A stretch of 13,607 nt of DNA from Clostridiales bacterium UBA7011 (GTDB lineage Bacteria > Bacillota > Clostridia > Oscillospirales > Butyricicoccaceae). Of this stretch, positions 1-6,940 are shown in pieces (positions within the stretch are counted from its first letter, which is position 1; each line of letters begins with the position of its first letter). The stretch spans positions 1 to 13,607 of the forward strand of contig DJXF01000057.1 of assembly GCA_002449635.1 (NCBI GenBank). The letters run 5' to 3'. The notes below the pieces were generated by a model that saw nothing but the letters and a program-made list of their open reading frames with translations, did not search any database and was not told the DNA's origin. The position numbers were made by a program, and so were the translations under genes.

Positions 1-630
1 CTGTTTTTCCGCCTGTCCGCGGGCATCGCCTGTCCGGACACGCAGACCGGTCTGCGCGGCATTCCCGCCGCCCTGTTCGACCTCGCCCTGACCGCGGAGG
101 GCAGCCGGTATGAATATGAAATGAACGTGCTGTTTACCGCTGCCCGCCGCGGCATTCCGCTGCATTTTGTCGGCATTGAGACGATTTACGCGGACGGCAA
201 CCGCACCTCGCATTTCCGCCCCATCGCGGATTCCGCGCGCATCTACGCGATGCCGCTGCGCTTTGCCGCCGCCTCGCTCGCGAGCTTTCTGGTGGATTTC
301 GCGCTGTTCACGCTGTTTTCCCGCCTGCTTGCCGTGCGCACCGCGCGCGCGATTTTTGCCGCGACCGCCGCGGCGCGCGTGTGCTCGGGCGTGCTGAATT
401 TTGTGCTCGGGCGAAACTGGACGTTTTCCTCCGCCTCGGGCGACTGGCGGGCGCAGGGCGCGCGCTACCTCGCGCTGTTTCTGGGCCAGATGGCCGCGAG
501 CGCCGCGCTCGTGTGGCTGCTGTCCTTCCTGCCCGCGCCCCTGCCGCTCATCAAAATCGCAGTGGACACCGCGCTGTTCTGCGCGAGCTATTTCATTCAG
601 CGCGGCTGGGTGTTCCGGCGCGGCGCATAG
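1..630 (+). CDS. Glycosyltransferase family 2 with C-terminal GtrA-like membrane domain, 5' end outside the window
   Basis: The reading frame is open from base 1, so the start lies upstream; 209 residues are visible. The first ~80 residues contain DTQTGLRG followed by YEYEMNVL and a segment ending in a conserved IYADGNRTSHF-like stretch, which is the C-terminal part of polyprenyl-phosphate glycosyltransferases of the DPM1/GtrB type (GT-A fold, transfer of a sugar from a nucleotide donor to a lipid phosphate). The remaining ~125 residues form about four hydrophobic segments, with FLVDFALFTLF and a closing FIQRGWVFR typical of GtrA domains, which are thought to help flip or hold the lipid-linked sugar. 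Fusions of the two are common in Firmicutes. The substrate cannot be told from this fragment. The next gene begins 40 nt downstream with no terminator between, so they may be co-transcribed. An internal ATG at 121 is not the start, because the homology continues upstream of it. Confidence 0.85.
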   Translation: MFFRLSAGIACPDTQTGLRGIPAALFDLALTAEGSRYEYEMNVLFTAARRGIPLHFVGIETIYADGNRTSHFRPIADSARIYAMPLRFAAASLASFLVDFALFTLFSRLLAVRTARAIFAATAAARVCSGVLNFVLGRNWTFSSASGDWRAQGARYLALFLGQMAASAALVWLLSFLPAPLPLIKIAVDTALFCASYFIQRGWVFRRGA

Positions 631-670
631 TCCGCTGATCCATTCATAATAAAAAGGAGTTTTTTCTGCC

Positions 671-847
671 ATGGCAAGCAAATGTGACGACTGCCTGTAT
701 TTTTCCTACGACGAGGAATTCGGCTATTCTGTGTGCGAACAGGACCTGGACGAGGACGAAATGCGGCATTTTATTCAGGACACGTTTGACCACTGTCCGT
801 ACTACCGCCCCGGCGACGACTACGCCGTCGTGCGCCATCAGAACTGA
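671..847 (+). CDS. Small four-cysteine protein, DUF6472-like
   Basis: A 58-residue protein starting MASKCDDCLYFSYDEEFGYS. It has a CxxC pair (C5, C8) and two further cysteines (C22 and C42, the latter in HCPYY), a spacing that suggests one zinc or Fe-S site; this is an inference. The middle is strongly acidic (DLDEDEM) and the tail is VVRHQN. The pattern CDNCLYY...DEDEM...CPY is one I recognise from short proteins widespread in Clostridia that are annotated only as DUF6472; no function is known. The start is supported by AAAAAGGAG at 651-659, 11 nt before the ATG. The gene sits 40 nt after the glycosyltransferase gene and ends at a strong terminator, so it is probably the last gene of that transcript. 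Confidence 0.8.
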   Translation: MASKCDDCLYFSYDEEFGYSVCEQDLDEDEMRHFIQDTFDHCPYYRPGDDYAVVRHQN

Positions 848-850
848 CGG

Positions 851-878
851 GCCGGCAGCCTTTGCTGCCGGCTTTTTT
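851..878 (+). terminator. Intrinsic terminator after the DUF6472-like gene
   Basis: Perfect 9-bp GC-rich stem GCCGGCAGC / GCTGCCGGC (851-859 and 864-872) with a 4-nt loop, followed directly by six T (873-878). It starts 3 nt after the stop codon and closes the upstream transcript. Confidence 0.93.
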
Positions 879-907
879 CCCGTCCGCGGGAAAACTTTCC
901 CTTTCCC

Positions 908-936
908 CTGTTTCCGCCGCCAAAATGTGGTATAAT
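908..936 (+). promoter_or_regulatory. Extended -10 promoter for the HAD gene
   Basis: A perfect TATAAT at 931-936 is preceded by TGG, giving an extended -10 (TGnTATAAT). The -35 region at the expected distance (about 908-913, CTGTTT) is poor, which is usual for extended -10 promoters. Transcription would begin near 943, leaving a leader of about 27 nt to the ATG at 970. Confidence 0.75.
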
Positions 937-969
937 GGACAATGCAACAAAAACTGTGAGGTGACAGCA

Positions 970-1650
970 ATGGCTGTAAAGGCTGTGCTTTTTGATTTGG
1001 ACAATACCCTGTATGACTTTTCCTCCGCGCACCGGCTCGCCCTGCGCGCGCTCGCGGAGTACGGCCAGTCGCGCTTTGATGTGCCCGCCCGCCGCTTTCT
1101 GCTCGCCTATCAGCAGGCGGACAAGCAGCTGAAAACCGAGCTGCCGTACGTCGCGGCCTGTCACAACCGCGTCATCATCGCGCAGCGCATGCTCGAGCTG
1201 CTCGGACTGCCGTCGGTCGTCACGCCGCTCGAGCTGTATGAAACCTACTGGGGCACGCTGCTGCGCGCGATCAAGCCGTATCCCGGCGCGGCGGAGCTGC
1301 TCGGCCGGCTGCATGACCAGGGCATCCGCATCGGCATCTGCACCGACATGACCGCGCATATCCAGCACCGCAAAATTGCCGCGCTCGGACTCGCGTCCTG
1401 CCTCGACGCCATGGTCACGAGCGAGGAGGCGGGCGTCGAAAAGCCCAACCCGAAAATCTTCCGCGACTGCCTGCGCAAGCTGCACGCCGAGCCGAACGAG
1501 GCGATTTTTATCGGCGACAGCTTTGAGCGCGATGTGTGCGGCGCACACGCCGCCGGCCTGATTCCGTTCTGGCTGAACACGAGAATGGCCGCCGCTCCCG
1601 AGACCGGATTTGCCTACAAGGAGCTGCGCAGCCTGAACGATCTGCTGTAA
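970..1650 (+). CDS. HAD-superfamily hydrolase (subfamily IA phosphatase)
   Basis: A 226-residue cytoplasmic phosphatase of the haloacid dehalogenase superfamily. All four HAD motifs are visible: motif I DLDNTL (D9 nucleophile, D11 acid/base), motif II in the CTDMT segment, motif III lysine in EKPNPKIF, and motif IV GDSFERD with the metal-binding acidic residues. A helical cap of about 75 residues lies between motifs I and II, as in subfamily IA (pyrimidine 5'-nucleotidase, phosphoglycolate phosphatase and similar). The substrate cannot be assigned. The frame is open further upstream (from about 862), but the start is set by MAVKAVLFDLDNTLY, the GAGGTG ribosome site at 958-963, and a -10 box at 931-936 that rules out earlier starts. 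The gene has its own promoter and terminator, so it is monocistronic. Confidence 0.9.
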   Translation: MAVKAVLFDLDNTLYDFSSAHRLALRALAEYGQSRFDVPARRFLLAYQQADKQLKTELPYVAACHNRVIIAQRMLELLGLPSVVTPLELYETYWGTLLRAIKPYPGAAELLGRLHDQGIRIGICTDMTAHIQHRKIAALGLASCLDAMVTSEEAGVEKPNPKIFRDCLRKLHAEPNEAIFIGDSFERDVCGAHAAGLIPFWLNTRMAAAPETGFAYKELRSLNDLL

Positions 1651-1668
1651 TTTTTTTGTACCTCTTCC

Positions 1669-1711
1669 GCATTCCGATGCGCCCGCGCGGCGCGTTCGGG
1701 ATGCTTTTTTT
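1669..1711 (+). terminator. Intrinsic terminator after the HAD gene
   Basis: Arms GCATTCCGA (1669-1677) and TCGGGATGC (1696-1704) pair with one wobble, and an inner GCGCC/GGCGC helix extends the stem after a small internal loop. Seven T follow (1705-1711). Confidence 0.8.
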
Positions 1712-1813
1712 GTGCCCGTTTCTGCGCGCAGGCAGCGCGCGGCGCGCTGGTCCGGCCGACCGGTTCTGCCGAAAATTCCCGCCGTTCGCGTCGAAGGAAA
1801 GCCGCGCGTGACA

Positions 1814-1842
1814 GTATGTTTTGCCCGCCCGACGGAAATAAT
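1814..1842 (+). promoter_or_regulatory. Sigma-F-type promoter of sigG
   Basis: GTATG at 1814-1818, exactly 15 nt of spacer, then GGAAATAAT at 1834-1842. This fits the forespore sigma-F consensus of B. subtilis (GYWTA, N15, GgnrAnAMT) at all but one informative position. Sigma-F transcription of sigG is established in B. subtilis, so both position and sequence agree. Because sigma-F and sigma-G promoters overlap in specificity, autoregulation by SigG through the same site is possible. Predicted start near 1849, about 30 nt before the ATG at 1881. Confidence 0.85.
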
Positions 1843-1880
1843 GGAGGTAGATTGACCATCCATTTTCGGGAGGCGAAACC

Positions 1881-2651
1881 ATGCAGAGTAAAGTGGAGAT
1901 CTGCGGCGTCAACACGTCGAATCTGGAGGTGCTGACGGCGGCGGAGACCGACGAGCTGCTGCGCAAAAGCACCAAAGGGGATCGAAACGCACGGGAAAAA
2001 CTGATATCCGGCAATCTTCGGCTTGTTCTCAGCGTCATTCAGCGCTTTTCCGGCCGCGGGGAGAGTATGGATGACCTGTTTCAGATCGGCTGCATCGGGC
2101 TGATGAAATCCATCGACAATTTTAATGTGGATCTGAATGTGCGCTTTTCCACCTACGCCGTTCCGATGATTATCGGCGAAATCCGGCGGTATCTGCGCGA
2201 CAACAGCACCATTCGCGTCTCGCGCTCCATGCGCGACACCGCCTACCGCGCCCTGCAGGCAAAGGAGGCGTTTGTGCGGGAGCATCAGCGCGAGCCGACC
2301 ATGGAGGAGCTCGCGAAGCAGCTGGACATGCCGCGCGAGGAAATCGTGTTCGCGCTCGACGCCATTGTCGACCCGATTTCGCTGTACGAGCCGGTCTTTG
2401 AGGGCACGGGCGACGCCGTGTGCATCATGGACCAGGTGGGCGACACCAAAAACACCGACGAGCACTGGCTCGAACAGATTGCCCTGCGCGAGGCGATCGG
2501 CGGCCTGACCCCGCGCGAGCAGCGCATTGTCAACCTGCGCTTTTTCGAGGGGCGCACCCAGACGGAGGTCGCGAAGGAAATTCACATCTCGCAGGCGCAG
2601 GTGTCCCGTCTGGAGAAGGGCGCGCTCGAGCGCATCCGCAGACAGATCTGA
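1881..2651 (+). CDS. sigG: Forespore sporulation sigma factor SigG
   Basis: A 256-residue sigma-70-family factor that directs late forespore transcription. The N-terminal signature KVEICGVNTSNLEVL is characteristic of SigG and contains the region known in B. subtilis to bind the anti-sigma factors SpoIIAB and CsfB. Region 2 follows (LRLVLSVIQRF, DDLFQIGCIGLMKSIDNF, RFSTYAVPMIIGEIRRYLRD), then region 3 and a region 4 helix-turn-helix (TEVAKEIHISQAQVSRLEKG) close to the C-terminus. The length matches the family. The start is supported by GGGAGG at 1868-1873, 7 nt before the ATG. It lies alone behind a sigma-F promoter and converges on spoIIGA-sigE, ending 88 nt from the end of sigE across a shared terminator. 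In B. subtilis sigG lies downstream of sigE in the same orientation, so the inversion here is notable. Confidence 0.97.
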   Translation: MQSKVEICGVNTSNLEVLTAAETDELLRKSTKGDRNAREKLISGNLRLVLSVIQRFSGRGESMDDLFQIGCIGLMKSIDNFNVDLNVRFSTYAVPMIIGEIRRYLRDNSTIRVSRSMRDTAYRALQAKEAFVREHQREPTMEELAKQLDMPREEIVFALDAIVDPISLYEPVFEGTGDAVCIMDQVGDTKNTDEHWLEQIALREAIGGLTPREQRIVNLRFFEGRTQTEVAKEIHISQAQVSRLEKGALERIRRQI

Positions 2652-2668
2652 CGCGGACCGGTTTTTTC

Positions 2669-2707
2669 AAAAAAATGCACCCGATTCCCTGCGGAGTCGG
2701 GTGTTTT
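2669..2707. terminator. Bidirectional terminator between sigG and sigE
   Basis: An 11-bp stem with one wobble pair (CACCCGATTCC at 2678-2688 with GGAGTCGGGTG at 2693-2703) and a 4-nt loop. It is followed by TTTT on the + strand (2704-2707) and by seven T on the - strand (A-run 2669-2675). It can end both convergent transcripts. Confidence 0.88.
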
Positions 2708-2739
2708 CGTGCCTGCATCATTCGGAACAGCGTCCCTGC

Positions 2740-3453
2740 TCAGACCCAGCGCATCATATCCCGTTTCATGCGCTTGATGATGCGCTTTTCCAGGCGCGAG
2801 ATATACGACTGGGAGATGCCGAGCCGGTCGGCGACCTCCTTCTGCGTGCGCTCCTCGCCGTCTGTCAGGCCGAAGCGCAGGGAGATAATCGTCTTTTCGC
2901 GCTCCGGCAGGCTCTGCAGCGCGCGGCGCAGCAGCTGGCGGTCGACGTCGTCCTCCACCGGACGCATGACGCAGTCCGGCTCTGTGCCGAGAATGTCCGA
3001 CAGCAGCAGCTCGTTTCCGTCCCAGTCGGTGCTCAGCGGCTCGTCAAAGGAGACCTCCGTCCGCTGGTTGGACACCTTGCGCAGGTGCATCAGAATCTCA
3101 TTTTCAATGCAGCGCGAGGCGTAGGTCGCCAGCTTGGTTTTTTTCTCGCTGTTGTACGTGCCGATCGCCTTGATCAGCCCGATCGTGCCGATGGAAATGA
3201 GGTCCTCCAGATGGATGCCCGTGTTTTCGAACTTCTTTGCGATGTACACCACCAGCCGCAGGTTGTGCTCAATCAGCCTGTCGCGGCACAGCAGATCCCC
3301 GCGGCGGCAGCCCGCGATGGCCTCCGCCTCCTCCTCCGCGCTCAGCGGCGGCGGCAGAACCACCGAACCGCCGATGTAAAACACGCCGTCCCTGCCGGGC
3401 AGCAGGCCGATCCGGCACAGCCACCGGCGCAGTTTTTGCCACAAATGCGGCAT
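2740..3453 (-). CDS. sigE: Mother-cell sporulation sigma factor SigE, made as a pro-protein
   Basis: A 237-residue sigma factor for early mother-cell transcription. The first ~25 residues (MPHLWQKLRRWLCRIGLL) form a basic amphipathic pro-sequence that in B. subtilis holds pro-SigE at the membrane until SpoIIGA removes it. The VFYIGGS segment (residues 24-30) aligns with the known cleavage site VYYIGGS, so cleavage is expected near F25/Y26. Region 2 is strongly conserved (RLVVYIAKKFENTGIHLEDLI, KLATYASRCIENEILMHLR), as are SFDEPLSTDWDGNELLLSD and a region 4 helix-turn-helix (KEVADRLGISQSYISRLEK). The start follows a GGAGAGGAG ribosome site at 3463-3471. The gene begins 18 nt after spoIIGA on the same strand, forming the spoIIG operon. 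Confidence 0.97.
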   Translation of the reverse strand: MPHLWQKLRRWLCRIGLLPGRDGVFYIGGSVVLPPPLSAEEEAEAIAGCRRGDLLCRDRLIEHNLRLVVYIAKKFENTGIHLEDLISIGTIGLIKAIGTYNSEKKTKLATYASRCIENEILMHLRKVSNQRTEVSFDEPLSTDWDGNELLLSDILGTEPDCVMRPVEDDVDRQLLRRALQSLPEREKTIISLRFGLTDGEERTQKEVADRLGISQSYISRLEKRIIKRMKRDMMRWV

Positions 3454-3471
3454 ATCACAGCACTCCTCTCC

Positions 3472-4320
3472 TCATGGTTCAATCAATCCGTCATACTCAC
3501 CGGCGCAGACCGCACCGCCGCCGGAAACGGCAATCAGGCAGTCGTACGCCGCGCCGTCCTGCCGCGTCACCGCCTGCGGGCGAAAGCACGGCATCATTCC
3601 CGCGCCGCCGACGCTCTCAAACGACAGCAGCCGCCAGCCGGACACGCCGCTCTGCTGCACACGCTGCACGAGCTCGGCCGCGTTGTCCGTCCCGAGCAGC
3701 AGCGGCACAAACTGCACCTCCTCCGGCACAATGCGCATCGCCGCCGCGCGCGTCAGCACGATGACCGGACGGCCCGTCAGCGCGTCGCGCAGGGTGTTTC
3801 CGCTGTCCACCAGCAGCCAGAGCTCCTCCATCCGGCCCGCATACGTCACGCAGACCGTCTCCCCGTGCGGACGGCCCTCCTGCGCCTGACCGCGAAAGAC
3901 AAGGCCGCTCAGTCCGTAGGCGAGCGCCGCCGCCAGCAGCAGCACGCGGCGCGGGACGGGAACCGCGAGCGCACCGCCCGCCCAAAGCGCCGTTCCGCTC
4001 ACCTGCTCGAGCGCGGTGACGCAGCCGCCGAACACAAACGCGACCAGCAGCACGAGCAGCGTCTGCCGCACCAGCCGCCGCACGCTGTGCACGGAGAACG
4101 CCGTGCCCGCCATGACCGCACAGCTGAGCAGCCGCACAGGCAGCGCCGACAGCGCCGGAACCAGCACCGTTCCTGCCGCATACACCGCCCCGAAGCCGGA
4201 CGCGGCACACAGCCGCCGCACGGGACACGGCCGCCCGCCGAGCGCGGATGCCGCGCGCAGAATGCAGTAGTCCATGCCGAAATTGAGGGCGAGCAGGACA
4301 TCCAGATAGATCACGCGCAC
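3472..4320 (-). CDS. spoIIGA: Pro-sigma-E processing protease SpoIIGA
   Basis: A 282-residue membrane aspartic protease that cleaves pro-SigE in the mother cell after a signal from the forespore (SpoIIR in B. subtilis). The N-terminal half starts MRVIYLDVLLALNFGMDY and has about five hydrophobic segments up to residue ~142. The C-terminal domain carries the catalytic LLVDSGNTLRD motif (D172, S173, G174, N175), equivalent to the DSGN active site of the family, and ends in a shortened FESVGGAGMMPCFRP region. The family is usually near 300 residues, so this copy is slightly short. A GTG start at 4320 is preferred because AGGAGGTG lies 7 nt upstream (4328-4335); a second GTG two codons later is less well spaced. 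It is directly followed by sigE. Confidence 0.95.
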   Translation of the reverse strand: MRVIYLDVLLALNFGMDYCILRAASALGGRPCPVRRLCAASGFGAVYAAGTVLVPALSALPVRLLSCAVMAGTAFSVHSVRRLVRQTLLVLLVAFVFGGCVTALEQVSGTALWAGGALAVPVPRRVLLLAAALAYGLSGLVFRGQAQEGRPHGETVCVTYAGRMEELWLLVDSGNTLRDALTGRPVIVLTRAAAMRIVPEEVQFVPLLLGTDNAAELVQRVQQSGVSGWRLLSFESVGGAGMMPCFRPQAVTRQDGAAYDCLIAVSGGGAVCAGEYDGLIEP

Positions 4321-4346
4321 CGGTCTTCACCTCCTGCGTGTGCTCT

Positions 4347-4380
4347 ATTGTAGCATTGCTCCGCCGCTGATTGTGCCGAA
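4347..4380 (-). promoter_or_regulatory. Candidate spoIIG promoter with a Spo0A-box-like site
   Basis: On the - strand TGCTACAAT gives an extended -10 (TACAAT at 4347-4352) about 27 nt before the spoIIGA start. No good -35 lies at 17 nt. Instead TGCCGAA (4374-4380 on the + strand) matches the Spo0A box core TGNCGAA and begins 21 nt beyond the -10. In B. subtilis spoIIG is a sigma-A promoter with an unusually long spacer, activated by Spo0A bound over the -35 region, so the geometry is suggestive. The 7-nt box is short and could occur by chance. Confidence 0.5.
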
Positions 4381-4466
4381 AAGACGGGTCGTGCGCACAA
4401 TGTTCCGCGCGGGGTCCGGCAGCCGACACATCTGCCGCCCGCAGCACTTCATACCAATCCCAAAAG

Positions 4467-4517
4467 CAAAACGGCACGCTTTCCGGGCTGCTTTTTCCCC
4501 GAAGCGTACCGTTTTTT
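4467..4517. terminator. Probable terminator of the surface-protein/peptide operon
   Basis: Inverted arms ACGGCACGCTT (starting at 4471) and AAGCGTACCGT (4502-4512) pair over 11 positions on the - strand with one wobble. An inner GGG/CCC helix extends the stem. On the - strand the stem is followed by TTTTGCTTTT; on the + strand by six T. The only - strand gene upstream is the nucleotidyltransferase ending at 4591, so this probably ends that operon. It lies in the 270-nt gap between that gene and spoIIGA, where I see no further gene. Confidence 0.65.
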
Positions 4518-4590
4518 GTCGCCGCATACCGGCGCATGCTGTGCGGACTGCGCGCCGCTCCCGCCCTGTCCGGATGCCGTGTGCATTTTT

Positions 4591-5820
4591 TTACAGGCCC
4601 CATTCGGAGAGCGCACGGCCGCGCTGCTCCATCTGCTTTTTTTCGGTGAGCGGCTGTGTCAGCACCGCGCGCCCGCGGGCGGATTTATGGCGCAGCACAT
4701 AGCCGAACCGGTATACCCATGCCGCCGGAAGCAGCCACGGTCTGCCGTCCACGAAGGCATACCACGGAATTTCCCGCATGTCACGATAGGACGGAAACAG
4801 CCGCTGTACCGTCAGCCGTGCGGCAAACAGCGGATAGGGCAACGCGGCGCGCCGCAGCGCCTTGGTCACTGCCGCGACCTGGTTTTCCTCGCTATTTTCC
4901 TGGCCGAAAATGCCGTCCCGAAGCATTTTTTCGGTCGCACTGCGAAAAAAATCCGCGCGGATTTCCGCCTTCTCCATCGGCAGGCGGACAGCAAACCACC
5001 GCTCACACAGCCCCGTGCACACCTGTGCAAACCGTTCGAGCCGCAGGGCGCGCAGCTCCTGTGCAATCCAAGTCCAATCCATCCGCTCGCCCGCCGACCG
5101 GCACAGAAACACCAGATCGAGAAACGGTCGGAAGCCATAGCCCTTGTTGACAAGATGCTTTGCCGTATGGGTAATCAGATAGAGAAAATGGCAGCTTTCA
5201 TCCAGCTGCACCCGGCTGCTGTCCGCAAGCGGCCGCACATGCTCCCACGCCCGCTCAAAATACGCGGCATAATCCACATCTCCGATGACCGGCTCATAGA
5301 TCATGTGGTCATGCACCTCATATTTGACCGGTCCGCGGCGATAGCTCCACACGGCCGGACATTCGACCGTACAGGTATAGCCCTGCGCTTTGAGCAGCGC
5401 ATCTGCCCGCGCGCGGTCCCGCGGATGAATGAGCACATCCGTATCCCCCATTGTGCGCAGCTGGGGGACGGGATAACAGCTTTGCACTTCCGCGCCCTTC
5501 ACAAGCAAAAACGGGATATCTGCCGCCGTAAATGCTGTTTCCAGCGCACGAATGTCCTCTCTGCGGCTGACTGCATAATAGACCGCGGAATAAAATTCCT
5601 CATGCAGCTGTGTGCGCACCGCCTCGCTGTCCCGCAGCCATGCGCGGCACTGCACATACACGATGCCGGATACCTGCTGACTGTGCGCGAGCCGTGCCAA
5701 TCTGTCCCAGTTCAGCCCATCCGGCGGCGGCGCGGTATCCCGCCCGTGCACATGGTCGCGCAGCACCTGCAGGAAAAACCGTTCCTCCGGCGAAAAGCCG
5801 GTCTGTGCCGTTTGCGTCAT
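4591..5820 (-). CDS. Nucleotidyltransferase-fold protein (NTP_transf_5 type), lasso 'N'-like
   Basis: A 409-residue protein of the uncharacterised nucleotidyltransferase family (PF14907-like). Core motifs are LLVKGAEVQSCYP (residues 106-117) and RTMGDTDVLI (122-131), where D126 and D128 would bind metal in the minimal nucleotidyltransferase fold. Then come an HD segment (VHDHMIY, ~169-175) and a helical C-terminal half with HTAKHLVNKGYGFRPFLDL. Members occur in Bacillus lasso-peptide clusters next to a kinase; in the pseudomycoidin cluster such a protein was linked to sugar addition on the phosphorylated peptide. Whether this one does that is inference. The start ATG overlaps the stop of the PqqD-like gene (ATGA), with GGGAGG shortly upstream, so translation is probably coupled. 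It is the last gene of the operon. Confidence 0.82.
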   Translation of the reverse strand: MTQTAQTGFSPEERFFLQVLRDHVHGRDTAPPPDGLNWDRLARLAHSQQVSGIVYVQCRAWLRDSEAVRTQLHEEFYSAVYYAVSRREDIRALETAFTAADIPFLLVKGAEVQSCYPVPQLRTMGDTDVLIHPRDRARADALLKAQGYTCTVECPAVWSYRRGPVKYEVHDHMIYEPVIGDVDYAAYFERAWEHVRPLADSSRVQLDESCHFLYLITHTAKHLVNKGYGFRPFLDLVFLCRSAGERMDWTWIAQELRALRLERFAQVCTGLCERWFAVRLPMEKAEIRADFFRSATEKMLRDGIFGQENSEENQVAAVTKALRRAALPYPLFAARLTVQRLFPSYRDMREIPWYAFVDGRPWLLPAAWVYRFGYVLRHKSARGRAVLTQPLTEKKQMEQRGRALSEWGL

Positions 5821-6104
5821 ATCGCTTCTTCCTCCCGCCGGATATAGCCCAGCTCCTCCATGCTGTCCAGAAAACGCTGCAGCCCCGGCAGAATTTCCGC
5901 CTCGGAAAGCGAATACTTTTCCGCTGCCGCCCGTGCCAGCTGCTCGGTCTCCGGCGTTTTCTCCAGCTGTCTCCAGAAAAATGCCGCTGTGTCATTCAGC
6001 TGCTGCACATACGGACAGTCCGCGCAGGAAGCCCTCGTCGCAAGCAGCAGGTGCTCTCCGCAAACGGTCTCCAGCACAACGCCGGAATGAATCCGATACC
6101 GCAT
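5817..6104 (-). CDS. PqqD-like RiPP recognition element protein (lasso 'B1'-like)
   Basis: A 95-residue stand-alone PqqD-fold protein. It begins MRYRIHSGVVLETVCGEHLL (three short beta strands expected), followed by LNDTAAFFWRQLE (residues 36-48), which matches the LNxTgaxIWxxLd signature of the family, then a winged-helix part ending FLDSMEELGYI. PqqD-fold proteins bind the leader of ribosomally made peptides and present it to modifying enzymes; in lasso systems the partner motif is YxxPxL, which the small peptide at 6941-7099 carries. The frame extends 11 codons further upstream to an ATG at 6137, but the start at 6104 has the GAGGGGGG ribosome site and lies 1 nt after the kinase stop codon. 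Downstream it overlaps the nucleotidyltransferase by 4 nt. Confidence 0.88.
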   Translation of the reverse strand: MRYRIHSGVVLETVCGEHLLLATRASCADCPYVQQLNDTAAFFWRQLEKTPETEQLARAAAEKYSLSEAEILPGLQRFLDSMEELGYIRREEEAI

Positions 6105-6105
6105 A

Positions 6106-6852
6106 TTATCCCCCCTCTTCCTGCAAAATGGTGTCATGGGTCAGCGCGGCAGAGGCCGCATCTCCTTTGTTCCGCAGCAGCCACACCGGCGCTGCACGCA
6201 GCATTTGCTCCTCCAGTGCTGCCGCGGCGCGAAGCTGCTGTGTGCTCTCCGCAGGATAGAGCAGCTGTGTGTAAACCGGAACGGCCGCCTCCTGTGCCGG
6301 CAGGCGGCGGATGGCGTTTTCCTTTGCCTGCTGCAAATAGATGATTCCGCCGAGCGGCGCGGTGCGCAGGCTGCCCATTTGCTCCTTCCCCATCCACGGG
6401 GACGGATGGACCCGCACCGTCCCGTCTGCATGACAGCGTATGATCGGCTTGTCCCCGTTGATGACGGCAATTTCATCGGAAAACAGCCTGTTCCACAGCA
6501 GAAATTGTGTGGTCTTTCCCGTTCCGCTCGGCGCGGTGAACAGATATGCCTTTCCGCGCCATACAAACGCGGCGCCGTGAACGATGCAGGCGCCATGCCG
6601 CAGAAGCTGTGCCGAGGCCTTGCCCGTCAGCACCTCATATTCCAGACAGGCGAGGCTGCGCCCTGCCGGACGGCGCGCTGCCAGTTCATCCATCTCCCGC
6701 TCCTCCGCCGCAAGGATTTCCATTCCCCGCTGCGGCTGTTCCGACGGCTGCGGACGGCAGAACACGCCAAAATACCGCGCCGTGTCCGCCTCGCGGAACG
6801 CGCAGGAGTACGTCATTCCCGCAAGCCGCAGCTGATAGCTGTTTTTGTGCAT
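6106..6852 (-). CDS. HprK-like P-loop serine kinase, lasso-peptide-kinase type
   Basis: A 248-residue protein related to the C-terminal domain of HPr kinase. The P-loop APSGTGKTT (residues 107-115, K113) follows the conserved VHGAAF (91-96), and INGDKPIIR (131-139, D134) and SPWMGKE (151-157) fit the later catalytic and metal-binding segments. The same architecture is found in kinases that phosphorylate a C-terminal serine of lasso peptides (paeninodin type) and in ScmC-like proteins paired with PqqD-like ScmD. It has no HPr kinase N-terminal domain and is not next to lgt as true hprK often is, so a peptide is a likelier substrate than HPr. Although the frame is open to 7056, MHKNSYQLRLAG at 6852 is the natural start, with GGGAGAGGG 5-9 nt upstream. 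It ends 1 nt before the PqqD-like gene. Confidence 0.87.
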   Translation of the reverse strand: MHKNSYQLRLAGMTYSCAFREADTARYFGVFCRPQPSEQPQRGMEILAAEEREMDELAARRPAGRSLACLEYEVLTGKASAQLLRHGACIVHGAAFVWRGKAYLFTAPSGTGKTTQFLLWNRLFSDEIAVINGDKPIIRCHADGTVRVHPSPWMGKEQMGSLRTAPLGGIIYLQQAKENAIRRLPAQEAAVPVYTQLLYPAESTQQLRAAAALEEQMLRAAPVWLLRNKGDAASAALTHDTILQEEGG

Positions 6853-6874
6853 TCCATTGCCCTCTCTCCCGTGC

Positions 6875-6910
6875 AAAAAGGTGCGGAGAATGCACCGACA
6901 TTCTCCACAC
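6875..6910 (-). terminator. Hairpin plus T-run between the peptide gene and the kinase gene (attenuating terminator)
   Basis: On the - strand a 12-bp stem with one G-U pair (GTGTGGAGAATG / CATTCTCCGCAC; arms 6899-6910 and 6881-6892), a 6-nt loop, then C and five T (6875-6879). It lies 30 nt after the peptide stop and 29 nt before the kinase start. Partial terminators right after a precursor gene are common in RiPP operons and would give more peptide than enzyme. Read-through must occur if the enzymes share the upstream promoter, since I see no other promoter here. Confidence 0.78.
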
Positions 6911-6940
6911 CCCTGCTTGTTTGTTCCGTTGTCCCCCGGC

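Noticed and set aside
838..1863. 341-codon open frame on the - strand
   Set aside because: It is antisense to the HAD gene, which shows all four catalytic motifs, and crosses both that gene's promoter and its terminator.
2527..4353. 608-codon open frame on the + strand
   Set aside because: It runs antisense across sigE and spoIIGA, is rich in Arg, Gln, His and Ala without any recognisable domain, and has no ribosome site. It is a by-product of GC-rich codon bias.
4345..4527. 60-codon frame on the - strand between the nucleotidyltransferase and spoIIGA
   Set aside because: It overlaps the terminator at 4467-4517 and the spoIIG promoter, and has no ribosome site or recognisable sequence.
4516..5847. 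443-codon open frame on the + strand
   Set aside because: Antisense to the nucleotidyltransferase gene, with no start signal or domain; the - strand gene has clear family motifs.
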